From the NCBI RefSeq assembly GCF_012275375.1, contig NZ_JAAZQJ010000005.1:124001-188000 (forward strand): DNA of 64,000 bases, in the 5' to 3' direction. A model generated the notes under the pieces. It saw nothing but the letters and a program-made list of their open reading frames with translations, did no database searches and was not told where the DNA came from. Below are positions 9,601 through 17,316 of this stretch, one piece after another. The number at the start of each line of letters is the position of its first letter. The stretch's first letter is position 1. This stretch comes from Dyella sp. SG609. Its GTDB lineage: Bacteria; Pseudomonadota; Gammaproteobacteria; Xanthomonadales; Rhodanobacteraceae. The position numbers and the translations under genes are program-made.

Positions 9601-9782
9601 ATTTCCTCGGCGGCGAGGCCCGGCACCTGGGTGGTCACCTGCACGGTGACGTCGCTCAGTTCCGGATACGCCTCCACCGACAGCCGCGTCCACGCGTAGT
9701 GGCCGTAGATCGCCAGCAGCACCGCGATGCCGAAGACGAGCCCGCGCTTGTGCAGGCACCAGGCGATGATCTTGTCAATCAT
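6687..9782 (-). CDS. Heavy-metal efflux RND pump (CzcA/CusA family)
   Basis: 1031 residues, the normal length for the HME-RND group. This is the inner membrane proton-driven pump of the tripartite system. The signature in transmembrane helix 4 is DFGVIVDGAIVVTE (residues 393-406). Its D-F-G-x3-D-G pattern is known for pumps of divalent cations (Co, Zn, Cd, Ni), whereas Cu/Ag pumps have an alanine-rich version without the first Asp. A divalent metal is therefore the better guess than copper. Twelve membrane helices in the usual 1+5+1+5 layout and two large periplasmic loops are apparent. The start overlaps the end of the adaptor gene by 8 bases. Confidence 0.93.
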   Translation of the reverse strand: MIDKIIAWCLHKRGLVFGIAVLLAIYGHYAWTRLSVEAYPELSDVTVQVTTQVPGLAAEEIEQQITTPLERALAGTPGLASMRSSSTFGLSLITLVFRDGAEIYWSRQRVTERIAGVTLPQGVAPGLDPVSGPAGEIYRYTLESDTRNLMELSELQRWKVIPALQQVPGVANVDNFGGFTKEFQLEVDPQKLLQFGVGMNDVIAALSANNTNAGGGRVTRGEQSYVIRGEGLMRSLKDMGDIVVVQHGGNPVRIRDLGKLQYGHQIREGILGKDGNPDTIEGIVDLLLGENPSKVLQGIHSKVDELNRQLAPMDVRIVPFLDRDELVQATVSKVGHTVLEGVALVCVVLILFLGSPRSALVAAVAIPFALVTTFIAMHFTGMPANLFSLGAIDFGVIVDGAIVVTEAILRKREARPDAYLHEADVLGATRQVARPIFFATLIIITAYAPLLAFERAEGKLFAPMAHTVGYALLGALLCAITLVPALAWLALRKPRKMFHNKPLERLQSGYRGLLEQLLRRPRIAYAIAGAALAAVLALGASIGREFLPDLDEGSLWVQVQLPSGLSLEKASEMASEYRRVVGEFPEVSYVVTQLGRNDTGSDPWTPSHIESGVGLKPYAQWPGGESKAQFVNRLNARLQQLPGISVGISQPIIDGENDMVGGAHSPLVLRIYGEDFKELRRIGGEIVGVLKDVRGTADASIFQEPPIPQLTVAVDRDAAARYGINVADINTLIQTGVGGAAITQAYVEDRVYNVTARVPHQVAASPAALGGLVLTAPSGARVPLAMVTRIVQQTGESTIAHEGTERQLTVRIDNRDRALSDYLAEAQARIGDKVKFDARKYRLEWAGQFENQQRAQARLVVVMLLVLAVMAVLLFAEFGNLRQALLVLAVVPLATLGGLISLHVKGETLNIATAVGFIALFGVAVQNGIIMVANFNRMRREGHGVRDAVLLGATERFRPVLMTATVASVGMLPAALATGIGTDVQRGLATVVVGGLVIATLLTLFILPAFYDALERFVERRARRMHPAKEI

Positions 9783-10869
9783 TGATCAGCACTCCGCCCG
9801 CCACCACCACGCGCTCGCCGGGCGCCAGGCCCTTGAGCACGCGCGCGTCGCCGCCTTCGTCCTGGCCCAGCTCCACCGTGCGGCGCACGAAGGCCCACGG
9901 CGATACTTCGACGAAGACGGTAACGCTGTCGTTGTTCATCAGCAGCGCCGACTGCGGCACCAGCAGCGTGCGCGGCTGCGGTACGCGGAACGTGGCGGTG
10001 GCGAACATGTTCGCCTTCAGCGCGCCGTCGGCATTAGCCACCACGATGCGCGCCTTGACCCGGCGCGAGTCGGCATCGAGCACGTCGCTCACCGACTGCA
10101 CCACGCCGTCGACATGCCGGCCCGGCCAGGCCGGCAACACCACCTCGGCGGACTGGCCTGGCGCCACCTGCGCGGCTTCGTCCTCCGCGACGTTGGCGGT
10201 GACCCAGACATGGCCCAGGTCGGTGATGGTCATCAATGCGGCATTGGCGTCGTTGGCGAAGGCGCCCACGGCCGCGCTCAGCGAGGTCACGCTGCCGTCG
10301 GCAGGCGAACGCACCGCTACGCCGCGTGCATCGCCTTCGCCCAGCGCCGCAAGCCGAGCCTGCGTGCGCGTCAGTTCGGCCTGCGCCTGCGCATAGCCGC
10401 TGCGCGCCGCTTCCAGATCCTTCTGCGCGGCGCCGCCGGCCTGCTGCACGGCTTGCGCGCGCTCCAGCGTCTGCTTCGCCAGCGCCTGTGCATCCGCTGC
10501 CTTGCGCTGGTCGGCCACGGCCTGCGCGTAGTCGCCGGACGCGATCAGCGCCAGCACCTGGCCGCGCGTGACGCGGTCACCCAGCTTCACGCGCAGCTCG
10601 GCGATGCGGCCGGTGACCGGCGCGAGCACGTTCACCGTATGGCTGGGATCGGCTTCGATCGTGGCCGGCGCCACCAGCGCATGCGGCAGCGCGCGCTGTT
10701 CTACGGTGCGCACTTTCAGGCGCTCGCGCAGCGGCGAGTTGGCGGGGATGCGCAGGATGCCGGCGTCGTTGACGACGGCGGGCGCCGGGGCTGGCGCCTG
10801 TTCCGTACGCGAACAGGCAGCGAGAGCGAACAGCAGGACAACGGAAGAATGCTTGATGCGGAACGACAT
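9775..10869 (-). CDS. Efflux periplasmic adaptor lipoprotein (RND membrane fusion protein)
   Basis: 364 residues; links the RND pump to the outer membrane factor. It starts at the ATG at 10869, preceded by a GGGAAA ribosome-binding region and followed by a lipoprotein signal ending LAAC. The frame is open further upstream to 11007, but that stretch is Arg-rich and coincides with the hairpin leader. It has a lipoyl-like half motif (VLAPVTGRIAELRVKLGDRV), a central coiled-coil hairpin (about residues 115-185) and a second lipoyl half (VRSPADGSVTSL). It is the first gene of the operon adaptor-pump-channel. No His-rich metal-binding N-terminal extension is seen. Confidence 0.9.
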   Translation of the reverse strand: MSFRIKHSSVVLLFALAACSRTEQAPAPAPAVVNDAGILRIPANSPLRERLKVRTVEQRALPHALVAPATIEADPSHTVNVLAPVTGRIAELRVKLGDRVTRGQVLALIASGDYAQAVADQRKAADAQALAKQTLERAQAVQQAGGAAQKDLEAARSGYAQAQAELTRTQARLAALGEGDARGVAVRSPADGSVTSLSAAVGAFANDANAALMTITDLGHVWVTANVAEDEAAQVAPGQSAEVVLPAWPGRHVDGVVQSVSDVLDADSRRVKARIVVANADGALKANMFATATFRVPQPRTLLVPQSALLMNNDSVTVFVEVSPWAFVRRTVELGQDEGGDARVLKGLAPGERVVVAGGVLIND

Positions 10870-10901
10870 GAGTTTTCCCGAGGCATGGGCGTGCGCCGTC
10901 C

Positions 10902-11003
10902 TGGCCGAAGCGGCCATGACGACAGGCTGGCGGCGGGAAACGGGCAGCGCGTGGCGCTGCCGGTAGCCCGGACGCGGTCGGAGCACCGTCCGCCGCGTCC
11001 GGG
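10902..11003 (-). promoter_or_regulatory. Three-hairpin leader of the metal-efflux operon
   Basis: The region before the adaptor start holds three successive inverted repeats. 10967-11003 has arms CCCGGACGCGG/CCGCGTCCGGG; 10943-10961 has arms GGCAGCGC/GCGCTGCC with a 3-base loop; 10902-10916 has arms TGGCCG/CGGCCA with a 3-base loop. In the operon transcript they would form consecutive stem-loops. An attenuating or stabilising leader is possible. No T-run is seen, so the function is inference. Confidence 0.45.
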
Positions 11004-11114
11004 CCACGCGCTCAGGCGTGGACGGGAGACGGCGTCAGTGCAGCGTTAGGTGACTAGACGGGTCTGGGTCCAAGTGCGGGGTTCTCCGATATTCAAAACT
11101 TCAAAAATGGTCGG

Positions 11115-11208
11115 CGTAGGTTGGGGTGAGCCATAGGCGAACCCCAACATCGCAACATTCGGACGCATCGCATTGTTGGGGTTCGCCTATGGCTCACCCC
11201 AACCTACG
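11115..11208. repeat. Long palindromic repeat, family R1 (full element)
   Basis: A 94-base inverted repeat with arms of about 34 bases, beginning CGTAGGTTGGGGTGAGCC and ending in its reverse complement. The right end overlaps the stop codon of the Na/Pi-cotransporter gene: the TAG is the TAG inside the repeat. Confidence 0.9.
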
Positions 11209-12862
11209 CCTGCGCTTTCGACAAGGGCTCGTTCACCAGCCTGCCCTGCAGCAGCCCGGCGCGCTCCAGCGGCAGATACGCCAGCGCCGCCAGGTGCGAA
11301 TGAATGCGCTTGAGATCGCGCAGGATGCGCAGGTACACATCGCCGCCGCCACCGCCGTCGCGGCGTTCGCGCAGCGCGCGGATATGCCGCTCGGAGGCTT
11401 CGTTCTCCAGGCGCCAGATCGCCTCCTTGCGCGACACCAGCTGCTGCGCCGCGCGCAGGTCGCCGCGCATGAACACCGCCAGCCCCAGGCGCAGGCTTTC
11501 CATCACCTGGCCGTGCATGGCGGCCAGGTCCTGGATGTCGTCGGCGCTGAAGTCTTGTCCGCGCTGGGCTTTCTTGGCGGCGAACTCCATCAGGTTGTTG
11601 GCGGTGATGTCGCCGATATGCTCGATGTTGATCACGAAGGCGAGGATCTCCTGGCTGCGCTCGCCGTCTTCCTCGTTCAGCGCTTCACCGCCCAGGTCCG
11701 CCAGGTATTCGCGGATCGCCACGCCCAGGCGGTCCAGCCACGGGTCCATGCGGCCGATCGCGGCGGCGCGCACGCTGTCGTCCTTGCCGAACACTTCGAC
11801 CAGGCCCTTGAGCATGCCCTCGACCATGTCGGCCATGCGCATGGATTCGCGCGCGGCATTGGCCAGCGCCACGTTGGCCGAATCCAGCGCGCCCTCGTCC
11901 AGGTACTGCGGCACGCCCGGATCGTCCGGCCGCGGCGGATCCGGCAGCATCCGCACCAGCAGCTGCGCCATGCGCTCCACCGGCAGGATGAACAGCACGG
12001 CCAGGCCGAGATTGAACGCGGTATGGAAGTTCACCGCGATGCGCGCCGGCGACGCGCCCAGCGGCGCCAGCCACGCCGCCAGCGGATGCAGCAGCGGCAG
12101 GCACAGCACGCAGCCGAACGCGCGCACCAGCAGATTGCCCAGCGGCAGCCGGCGCGCCACCGGCGTGTGCGCTTCCAGCAGGGCCGGCAGGGTGCCGCCC
12201 AGGTTGGCGCCCAGCACCAGGGCCAGCGCGCCCGGTCCATCCACCACGCCGGCATTGGCCAGCGAGGCCACCAGCAGCACCATCGCCACGCTGGAATGGA
12301 ACAGCCAGGTCATCAGCGCGGCCACCAGCACCGCCAGCACCGGCTCGCTGGCCAGGCTCTGCAGCACGGCGCGCAGCGCCTGCGCGTTCTCCACCGGCGC
12401 CAGCGACAGCACCAGCAGGTGCAGCGACAGCAGCATCAACCCTAAGCCGATGCACACGCGGCCGAGGTTTTCGTAGCGCGCGTCGTCGCTGCGCCGGTGG
12501 ATGGTGAAACCCGCCAGCACCAGCACCGGCGCGATCAGCGAGATGTCGAACGACATCACCTGCACGATCAGCGTGGTGCCCACGTTGGCGCCGAGCATCA
12601 CCGCCAGCCCCGGCGCCAGGCCGAGGAAGCCGCTGGCGGCGAACGAAGTGGCCATCAGGCCGGCCGCGGTACTGCTCTGCAGCAGCGCGGTGATGCAGAT
12701 GCCGAACGCGAACGCCGTGGGCCGGTGGCCGAGATAGCGGCCCAGCCAACGGCGCAGCGCGCTGCCATAGCCGCGCAGCACGCCGCTGGTGACCATGTGC
12801 GTGCCCCACAGCAGCAGGGCGACGTAGCCGGCGATATCGAGCAGGGCGAAGGTGCCTTTCAT
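11204..12862 (-). CDS. Na/Pi-cotransporter family protein with PhoU-like domain
   Basis: 552 residues. The N-terminal half is a duplicated Na/Pi-cotransporter membrane domain: LLQSSTAAGLMATSF and GANVGTTL in repeat one, FHSSVAMVLLVASLANAG and GANLGGTLPALLE in repeat two. The QSST/HSSV motifs are the family's substrate-binding hallmark. The C-terminal ~200 residues are helical and PhoU-like (IEHIGDITANNLMEF, metal-binding type E/D pattern). The expected role is sodium-coupled phosphate (or other anion) uptake at the inner membrane, with the PhoU part tuning activity. It is monocistronic between two palindromic elements. Confidence 0.9.
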   Translation of the reverse strand: MKGTFALLDIAGYVALLLWGTHMVTSGVLRGYGSALRRWLGRYLGHRPTAFAFGICITALLQSSTAAGLMATSFAASGFLGLAPGLAVMLGANVGTTLIVQVMSFDISLIAPVLVLAGFTIHRRSDDARYENLGRVCIGLGLMLLSLHLLVLSLAPVENAQALRAVLQSLASEPVLAVLVAALMTWLFHSSVAMVLLVASLANAGVVDGPGALALVLGANLGGTLPALLEAHTPVARRLPLGNLLVRAFGCVLCLPLLHPLAAWLAPLGASPARIAVNFHTAFNLGLAVLFILPVERMAQLLVRMLPDPPRPDDPGVPQYLDEGALDSANVALANAARESMRMADMVEGMLKGLVEVFGKDDSVRAAAIGRMDPWLDRLGVAIREYLADLGGEALNEEDGERSQEILAFVINIEHIGDITANNLMEFAAKKAQRGQDFSADDIQDLAAMHGQVMESLRLGLAVFMRGDLRAAQQLVSRKEAIWRLENEASERHIRALRERRDGGGGGDVYLRILRDLKRIHSHLAALAYLPLERAGLLQGRLVNEPLSKAQA

Positions 12863-12891
12863 GGCTTGGTCCTCCTTCGTCGGGGTTGTCA

Positions 12892-12958
12892 GGGAACGGG
12901 GATCGGGGAACGGGAAAGGCGGAGAACCGCGGCTCCCCGTTCCCCGATCCCTGTTCCC
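12892..12958. repeat. Inverted repeat of GGGAACGGGGATCGGGGAAC type (family R4)
   Basis: A left arm of about 23 bases (12892-12914) is mirrored at 12935-12958 with one mismatch, leaving a ~20-base loop. It lies just beyond the mgtA stop codon and upstream of the Na/Pi gene, where it could stabilise or end the mgtA mRNA. Confidence 0.75.
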
Positions 12959-12964
12959 ATCACA

Positions 12965-15625
12965 TCAGAGCCAGCGGCCGTAGCGCCGGATGTAAAGCAG
13001 CTTCACCAGCTGTGTCAGCACGCAATAGGTCAGCACCGTCAGCGCGATCCAGCCGAAGTACACCGGCGGCAGCGGCACCATGCCGATCTTGGCGCCCAGG
13101 CCGGTGTAGGGCACCAGCAGGCCGATCGCGATGATCGCCGTGGTCAGGCCCAGCACCGGCGCCGCGGCCACGCTCTGCAGGAACGGAATGCGCTTGGTGC
13201 GGATCATGTGCACGATCAGGGTCTGCGTCAGCAGGCTTTCCACGAACCAGCCGGACTGGAAGAACGACTGGTGCGCATCGCTGTTGGCGCCGAACACGTA
13301 CCACAGCAGCAGGAAGGTGGTGATGTCGAAGATCGAGCTGACCGGCCCGATCCACACCATGAAGCGGCCGATGTCGCTGGCGTCCCACTTGCGCGGCTTG
13401 CGCAGGTATTCGTCGTCCATACGGTCGAACGGGATCGACAGCTGCGAGATGTCGTACAGCAGGTTCAGCACCAGGATCTGCAGCGGCAGCATCGGCAGGA
13501 ACGGCAGGAACGCGCTCGCCACCAGCACCGAGAACATGTTGCCGAAGTTGGAGCTGGCGGTCATCTTGATGTACTTGATGATGTTGCCGAAGGTGATGCG
13601 CCCTTCGATCACGCCCTCCTCCAGCACCATCAGGTTCTTTTCCAGCAGGATGATGTCGGCCGACTCCTTGGCGATGTCGGTGGCGGTATCCACCGAGATG
13701 CCCACGTCCGCCTCGCGCAGCGCCGGCGCATCGTTGATGCCGTCGCCGAGAAAGCCCACGGTATGGCCCTGGCGCTGCAGCGACTTCACCACGCGCGCCT
13801 TCTGCAGCGGCGACATCTTGGCGAACACGGTGGTGCGCTTGACCAGCGCGTCGAGTTCCTCGTCGTTGAGCGGCTCGATGTGCTTGCCCTGCGCGGAGTG
13901 CTGCACGTCCAGGCCCACCTCGCGGCAGATCTTGCGCGTCACCGCCTCGTTGTCGCCCGTGATCACCTTCACTTCCACGCCGTGGGTATGCAGCGCGGCG
14001 ATCGCGGTGGCGGCCGAATCCTTCGGCGGATCGAGGAAGGCCAGGCAGCCCACCGCGGTGAGGCCGGCTTCGTCGGCCACGCCATAGGCGCGGCCCGCCG
14101 GCGGCTGGTGCTTCACCGCCACCACCAGCACGCGCAGGCCGTCTTCGTTGAGGCCGCGGGTCATCGCCTTGATGTCCGCGCGCATCTCGTCGGTCACCGG
14201 CAGGATCTCGTCGCCAACCTTGGCATAGGCGCAGATCGACAGCATCTCCTCCACCGCGCCCTTGCACACCAGCAGCTCGTCGCCCTCGCCGTGGCGCACC
14301 ACCACCGACATGCGGCGGCGCTGGAAGTCGAACGGGATCTCGTCGACGATGCGGTACTGCTGCGCCACCGTCTCCAGGTCGCGGTGCTCCAGCACCGCCT
14401 TGTCCATCAGGTTCTTCAGGCCCGTCTGGAAGCGGCTGTTGAGATAGCCGTATTCCAGCGCCTCGTCCGACTCCTCGCCGTACAGGTCGAGGTGGCGCTC
14501 CAGCACGATCTTGTCCAGGGTCAGCGTGCCGGTCTTGTCCGTGCACAGCACGTCCATCGCGCCGAAGTTCTGGATCGCGTTCAGGCGCTTCACCACCACC
14601 TTGCGCTTGGACATGGCCAGGGCGCCCTTGCCCAGGTTGGCGGTGACGATCAGCGGCAGCATTTCCGGGGTCAGGCCCACCGCGACCGACAGCGCGAACA
14701 GGAAGGCCTGCAGCCAGTCGTGCTTGTCCAGGCCGTTGATCAGGAAAACGATCGGCACCATCACCGCCATGAAGCGGATCAGCAGCCAGCTGACGCTGTT
14801 CACGCCGCGGTCGAAGCTGGTGCGCACGCGCTGGCCCACGATGGTGTGCGCGAGCGAACCCAGGTAGGTGCGCGAACCGGTCGCCACCACCACCGCGCTG
14901 GCGCTGCCGCTGACCACGTTGGTGCCCATGTAGCAGACGGTGGGCAGGTCCAGCGGGTTGTCGCCCTGCGTGGAAGCTTCGGTCACCTGCGCCGGCGTCG
15001 GCGCGGACTTCTCCACCGGCAGCGATTCGCCGGTGAGGATGGCCTGGCTGATGAACAGATCCTTGGCGCTGAACAGGCGCAGGTCCGCCGGCACCATGTC
15101 GCCCGCGGCCAGGTGCACGATGTCGCCCGCCACCAGCTCGCCCACCGGCACTTCGATGCGCTCGCTGTGGCCGTCCTCGGCGCGCCGCGTGACGGTGGCG
15201 GTGTTGCGCACCATCGCCTTGAGCTTCTCGGCCGCCTTGGACGAGCGGAATTCCTGGGTGAAGCTCAGCAGCACGCTGATGCCCACCATCACCGCGATGA
15301 TGATCGGCCCGGCCAGGTCCTCGCCGTCGGTCGCCAGCTGCACCACCGCCAGCACCAGCAGCACGATGATGAAGGGGTTCTTGAACGCGCGCAGCAGCTG
15401 GTGCGACCAGTGCGGCGGCTTCTCGTGCGAGACCTCGTTGATGCCGTCGCGGTCCAGCCGCTCGGCGATCTGCTCGGCGTCCAGGCCGGCCGCGCTGGTA
15501 TCGAGCGCGGCGAACAGCGCCTCGTTGTGGCGGAACGCCTCGAGCGCGACCGCGACGCGCACGGACGCACCGGCGCCCTTGCCGGACGCCTTGCCGGCGA
15601 CGGTTTGGGTGGAATGCTTGATCAT
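12965..15625 (-). CDS. mgtA: Magnesium-transporting P-type ATPase
   Basis: 886 residues, close to the usual ~900 for MgtA/MgtB (P3B ATPases). It imports Mg2+ across the inner membrane at the cost of ATP. Seen: cation-ATPase N-terminal domain (about 30-100), the actuator TGES motif (ILTGESLPVEKS), the phosphorylation motif CTDKTGTLT (Asp363), and the hinge GDGINDAPAL near residue 630, plus the C-terminal membrane helices. Start ATG at 15625. The ~400 bases upstream are highly structured and contain two short open frames on the same strand, as expected if leader translation controls expression in the manner of mgtL/mgtA of enterobacteria. Confidence 0.95.
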   Translation of the reverse strand: MIKHSTQTVAGKASGKGAGASVRVAVALEAFRHNEALFAALDTSAAGLDAEQIAERLDRDGINEVSHEKPPHWSHQLLRAFKNPFIIVLLVLAVVQLATDGEDLAGPIIIAVMVGISVLLSFTQEFRSSKAAEKLKAMVRNTATVTRRAEDGHSERIEVPVGELVAGDIVHLAAGDMVPADLRLFSAKDLFISQAILTGESLPVEKSAPTPAQVTEASTQGDNPLDLPTVCYMGTNVVSGSASAVVVATGSRTYLGSLAHTIVGQRVRTSFDRGVNSVSWLLIRFMAVMVPIVFLINGLDKHDWLQAFLFALSVAVGLTPEMLPLIVTANLGKGALAMSKRKVVVKRLNAIQNFGAMDVLCTDKTGTLTLDKIVLERHLDLYGEESDEALEYGYLNSRFQTGLKNLMDKAVLEHRDLETVAQQYRIVDEIPFDFQRRRMSVVVRHGEGDELLVCKGAVEEMLSICAYAKVGDEILPVTDEMRADIKAMTRGLNEDGLRVLVVAVKHQPPAGRAYGVADEAGLTAVGCLAFLDPPKDSAATAIAALHTHGVEVKVITGDNEAVTRKICREVGLDVQHSAQGKHIEPLNDEELDALVKRTTVFAKMSPLQKARVVKSLQRQGHTVGFLGDGINDAPALREADVGISVDTATDIAKESADIILLEKNLMVLEEGVIEGRITFGNIIKYIKMTASSNFGNMFSVLVASAFLPFLPMLPLQILVLNLLYDISQLSIPFDRMDDEYLRKPRKWDASDIGRFMVWIGPVSSIFDITTFLLLWYVFGANSDAHQSFFQSGWFVESLLTQTLIVHMIRTKRIPFLQSVAAAPVLGLTTAIIAIGLLVPYTGLGAKIGMVPLPPVYFGWIALTVLTYCVLTQLVKLLYIRRYGRWL

Positions 15626-15672
15626 GACTCGCTTCCGGGAGATGCGTGGTAACAGGGCGAACCAGCGAGTCA

Positions 15673-15727
15673 GCGGACCTGAAGTCCGCGTGCACTGAAT
15701 GCCCGCGCTAGGGCCGCTGCAGCGGCC
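15673..15727 (-). promoter_or_regulatory. mgtA leader stem-loops
   Basis: GGCCGCTGCAGCGGCC (15712-15727) is a perfect 16-base palindrome lying over the last codons of the polyproline leader peptide. GCGGAC/GTCCGC (15673-15678 and 15684-15689) forms a second hairpin about 50 bases before the mgtA ATG. In addition, CCCGC/GCGGG pairing is possible around 15731-15746. Ribosome position on the leader peptide would decide which stems form. Confidence 0.5.
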
Positions 15728-15779
15728 AGCGCCCGCGGCCTGGCGGGGGCCAGCCTTTGCGGAGCACGGTGCGCTTCAT
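15708..15779 (-). CDS. Putative mgtA leader peptide (23 residues, polyproline)
   Basis: A 24-codon frame, ATG at 15779 to TAG at 15708, ending 82 bases before mgtA on the same strand. The peptide is basic and proline-rich: it begins MKRTVLRKGWPPPG and has further prolines at positions 19 and 23. Three consecutive prolines after a Trp are a known ribosome-stalling context relieved by EF-P. Enterobacterial mgtL is likewise a short Pro/Arg-rich leader frame. The ribosome site is modest (GAGGG, 10 bases upstream) and lies in a small palindrome. Not proven to be translated; called from position, composition and overlap with a perfect hairpin. Confidence 0.5.
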   Translation of the reverse strand: MKRTVLRKGWPPPGRGRWPLQRP

Positions 15780-15792
15780 GGCGTCAAAGCCC

Positions 15793-16026
15793 TCAGCGCT
15801 GAGATACCAGCTGAAGATGACCGAGTGCTTTCGGCGCGGTGCGGCGCGTGGCCGGACGGGCGCGGGCGGACTCGGGCTTGCTGTGCATGGCGACGGTGAC
15901 CGGTTCACGCACGGCCACGGCCTGCGGCGCGGGCACGGTGACGGTCCAGGTGCGGCGAACGGCGCGGCGGCCCAGCAGGGAACGGCCCGCGGCGGGCAGA
16001 CGGAAAAAATCGCGAAGGAGCTTCAT
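15793..16026 (-). CDS. Small basic protein or long leader frame upstream of mgtA
   Basis: 77 residues, beginning MKLLRDFFRLPAAGRS and rich in Arg, Ala and Val. An excellent GAGGAG ribosome site lies 7 bases before the ATG at 16026, which is the main reason to believe it is translated. It has no recognised domain, no signal peptide and no membrane segment. Its stop is 13 bases upstream of the 23-codon leader frame, and the palindrome CTCAGCGCTGAG (15792-15803) spans its stop and the next ribosome site, so translation of the two could be coupled. It may be a regulatory leader or a small protein co-expressed with MgtA; function unknown. Confidence 0.45.
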   Translation of the reverse strand: MKLLRDFFRLPAAGRSLLGRRAVRRTWTVTVPAPQAVAVREPVTVAMHSKPESARARPATRRTAPKALGHLQLVSQR

Positions 16027-16326
16027 AGCCCATCTCCTCGTTACGGCCTGGGGCGGCCGTCAGGAGTGGGCCGGTCTTCCCTAGTCGAGGAAAGCGCCGG
16101 CCGACCGCAGGCGGTCGCCGCAGATCATCAGCTTGTTATGCGACGCCGGCACCCGATGCTCGCGGATGTCGACGTTGCGACTAGGGTAAACGTCCATATG
16201 CCTTGGTTGGTCGGACAGGGATGCCGTCGGGCGCAGCGCGCCGGAGGGCGCGCGAATTGTCTTGCTGCGGTGCGGGAGTGTCAACCACAAATGGCTGAAT
16301 CGCGAACGAAAGTTTTTGCGCGCCCG
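16027..16326. other. Intergenic region upstream of the mgtA leader
   Basis: About 300 bases without a convincing gene between the mgtA leader frames and the R1 repeat behind ctaB. It holds TAAACGTCCATAT at 16187-16199, shared with the palindrome at 5193-5218, here next to a degenerate second arm (GACGTTGCGAC). The mgtA promoter is expected here, but no clear -35/-10 pair is visible. Confidence 0.5.
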
Positions 16327-16402
16327 TGGGTTGGGGTGAGCCCCAGGCGAACCCCAACGTTGCGGTGCGTTGGGGTTCGCCTGGGGCTCACCCCAACCTA
16401 CG
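16327..16402. repeat. Palindromic repeat, family R1 (full element)
   Basis: Inverted repeat with arms of about 32 bases (GGTTGGGGTGAGCCCCAGGC and its complement) around a short loop. It ends 3 bases before the ctaB stop codon on the other strand. Confidence 0.9.
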
Positions 16403-16405
16403 CCG

Positions 16406-17314
16406 CTACGCCGCGCGTTGAAGTACGAAGCCCTGCCCCTGCTGCAGCAGCGGATCGACCAGCCAGTGGTCGGCCAGCAGGAAGGCGAACAGGGCCATGA
16501 GATACACGATGGAGTAGTTGAACACCTTCATCGCGAAGAACTCATCCGGCGGATTGAGCAGCCTTACCGCGTAATAGAGGAAGCCCGCGCCCAGCACCAC
16601 CGCGCCGCCGAGATAGACCAGCCCGCTGTAGCCGGTCAGCGAAGGCAGCAAGGTCACCAGGAACAGCAGCACCGTGTAGAACAGCACGTGCCAGCGCGTG
16701 TACACCACGCCATGCGTCACCGGCAGCATCGGCACCTGGGCGCGCGAATAGTCGTCGCGGCGGAAGATCGCCAGCGCCCAGAAATGCGGCGGCGTCCACA
16801 CGAAGATGATCAGGCACAGCTGCAGCGCGAACGCATGCAGCTCGCCGGTGACCGCGGTCCAGCCCAGCACCGGCGGAATCGCGCCGGCCAGGCCGCCGAT
16901 CACGATGTTCTGCGGCGTGGCGCGCTTCAGATACGCCGTGTACACCACCGCGTAGCCGATCAGCCCGCCGAAAGTGAGCAGCGCGGTGAGCGGATTGACC
17001 AGCAGCACCAGCACCAGCATCGACAGCACGCCCAGCGACAGCGCGAACACCGCCACCTGGCGCGGCGTGAGATGGCCGGTGGCCAGCGGGCGGTGCGCGG
17101 TGCGCGCCATCAGCTTGTCGATGCGCTGGTCGATCAGGTGATTGAACGCGGCGGCCGAGGCCGAGGCCAGCCAGATGCCCAGCGTGCCGAACACCAGCGC
17201 GCGCCACGGCGGGATGCCGGGCACCGCCAGGAACATGCCGATCACGGCGCAGAACACCAGCAGCGCGACGACGCGCGGCTTGGTCAGTTCCATGTATTCG
17301 TTGACGCGGCTCAT
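16406..17314 (-). CDS. ctaB: Protoheme IX farnesyltransferase (heme O synthase)
   Basis: 302 residues. Transfers a farnesyl group to heme B to make heme O, the precursor of heme A for the oxidase encoded nearby. It is a UbiA-superfamily membrane enzyme with the first Asp-rich motif [12 protein letters not shown], the second region around [14 protein letters not shown], and about eight membrane helices. It starts at the ATG at 17314 ([15 protein letters not shown], the conserved N-terminus of this family), 2 bases after the ctaA stop, so the two are co-translated. It is the last gene of the SURF1-ctaA-ctaB unit. Confidence 0.95.
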   Translation of the reverse strand: MSRVNEYMELTKPRVVALLVFCAVIGMFLAVPGIPPWRALVFGTLGIWLASASAAAFNHLIDQRIDKLMARTAHRPLATGHLTPRQVAVFALSLGVLSMLVLVLLVNPLTALLTFGGLIGYAVVYTAYLKRATPQNIVIGGLAGAIPPVLGWTAVTGELHAFALQLCLIIFVWTPPHFWALAIFRRDDYSRAQVPMLPVTHGVVYTRWHVLFYTVLLFLVTLLPSLTGYSGLVYLGGAVVLGAGFLYYAVRLLNPPDEFFAMKVFNYSIVYLMALFAFLLADHWLVDPLLQQGQGFVLQRAA

Positions 17315-17316
17315 GC

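Noticed and set aside
6705-9785. Long plus-strand open frame opposite the RND pump gene
   Set aside because: Arg/His/Gln-rich translation without family motifs; a typical shadow of a GC-rich gene on the other strand.
12497-15652. Plus-strand frame opposite mgtA
   Set aside because: Shadow frame: His/Gln/Arg-rich, no family pattern, no ribosome site.
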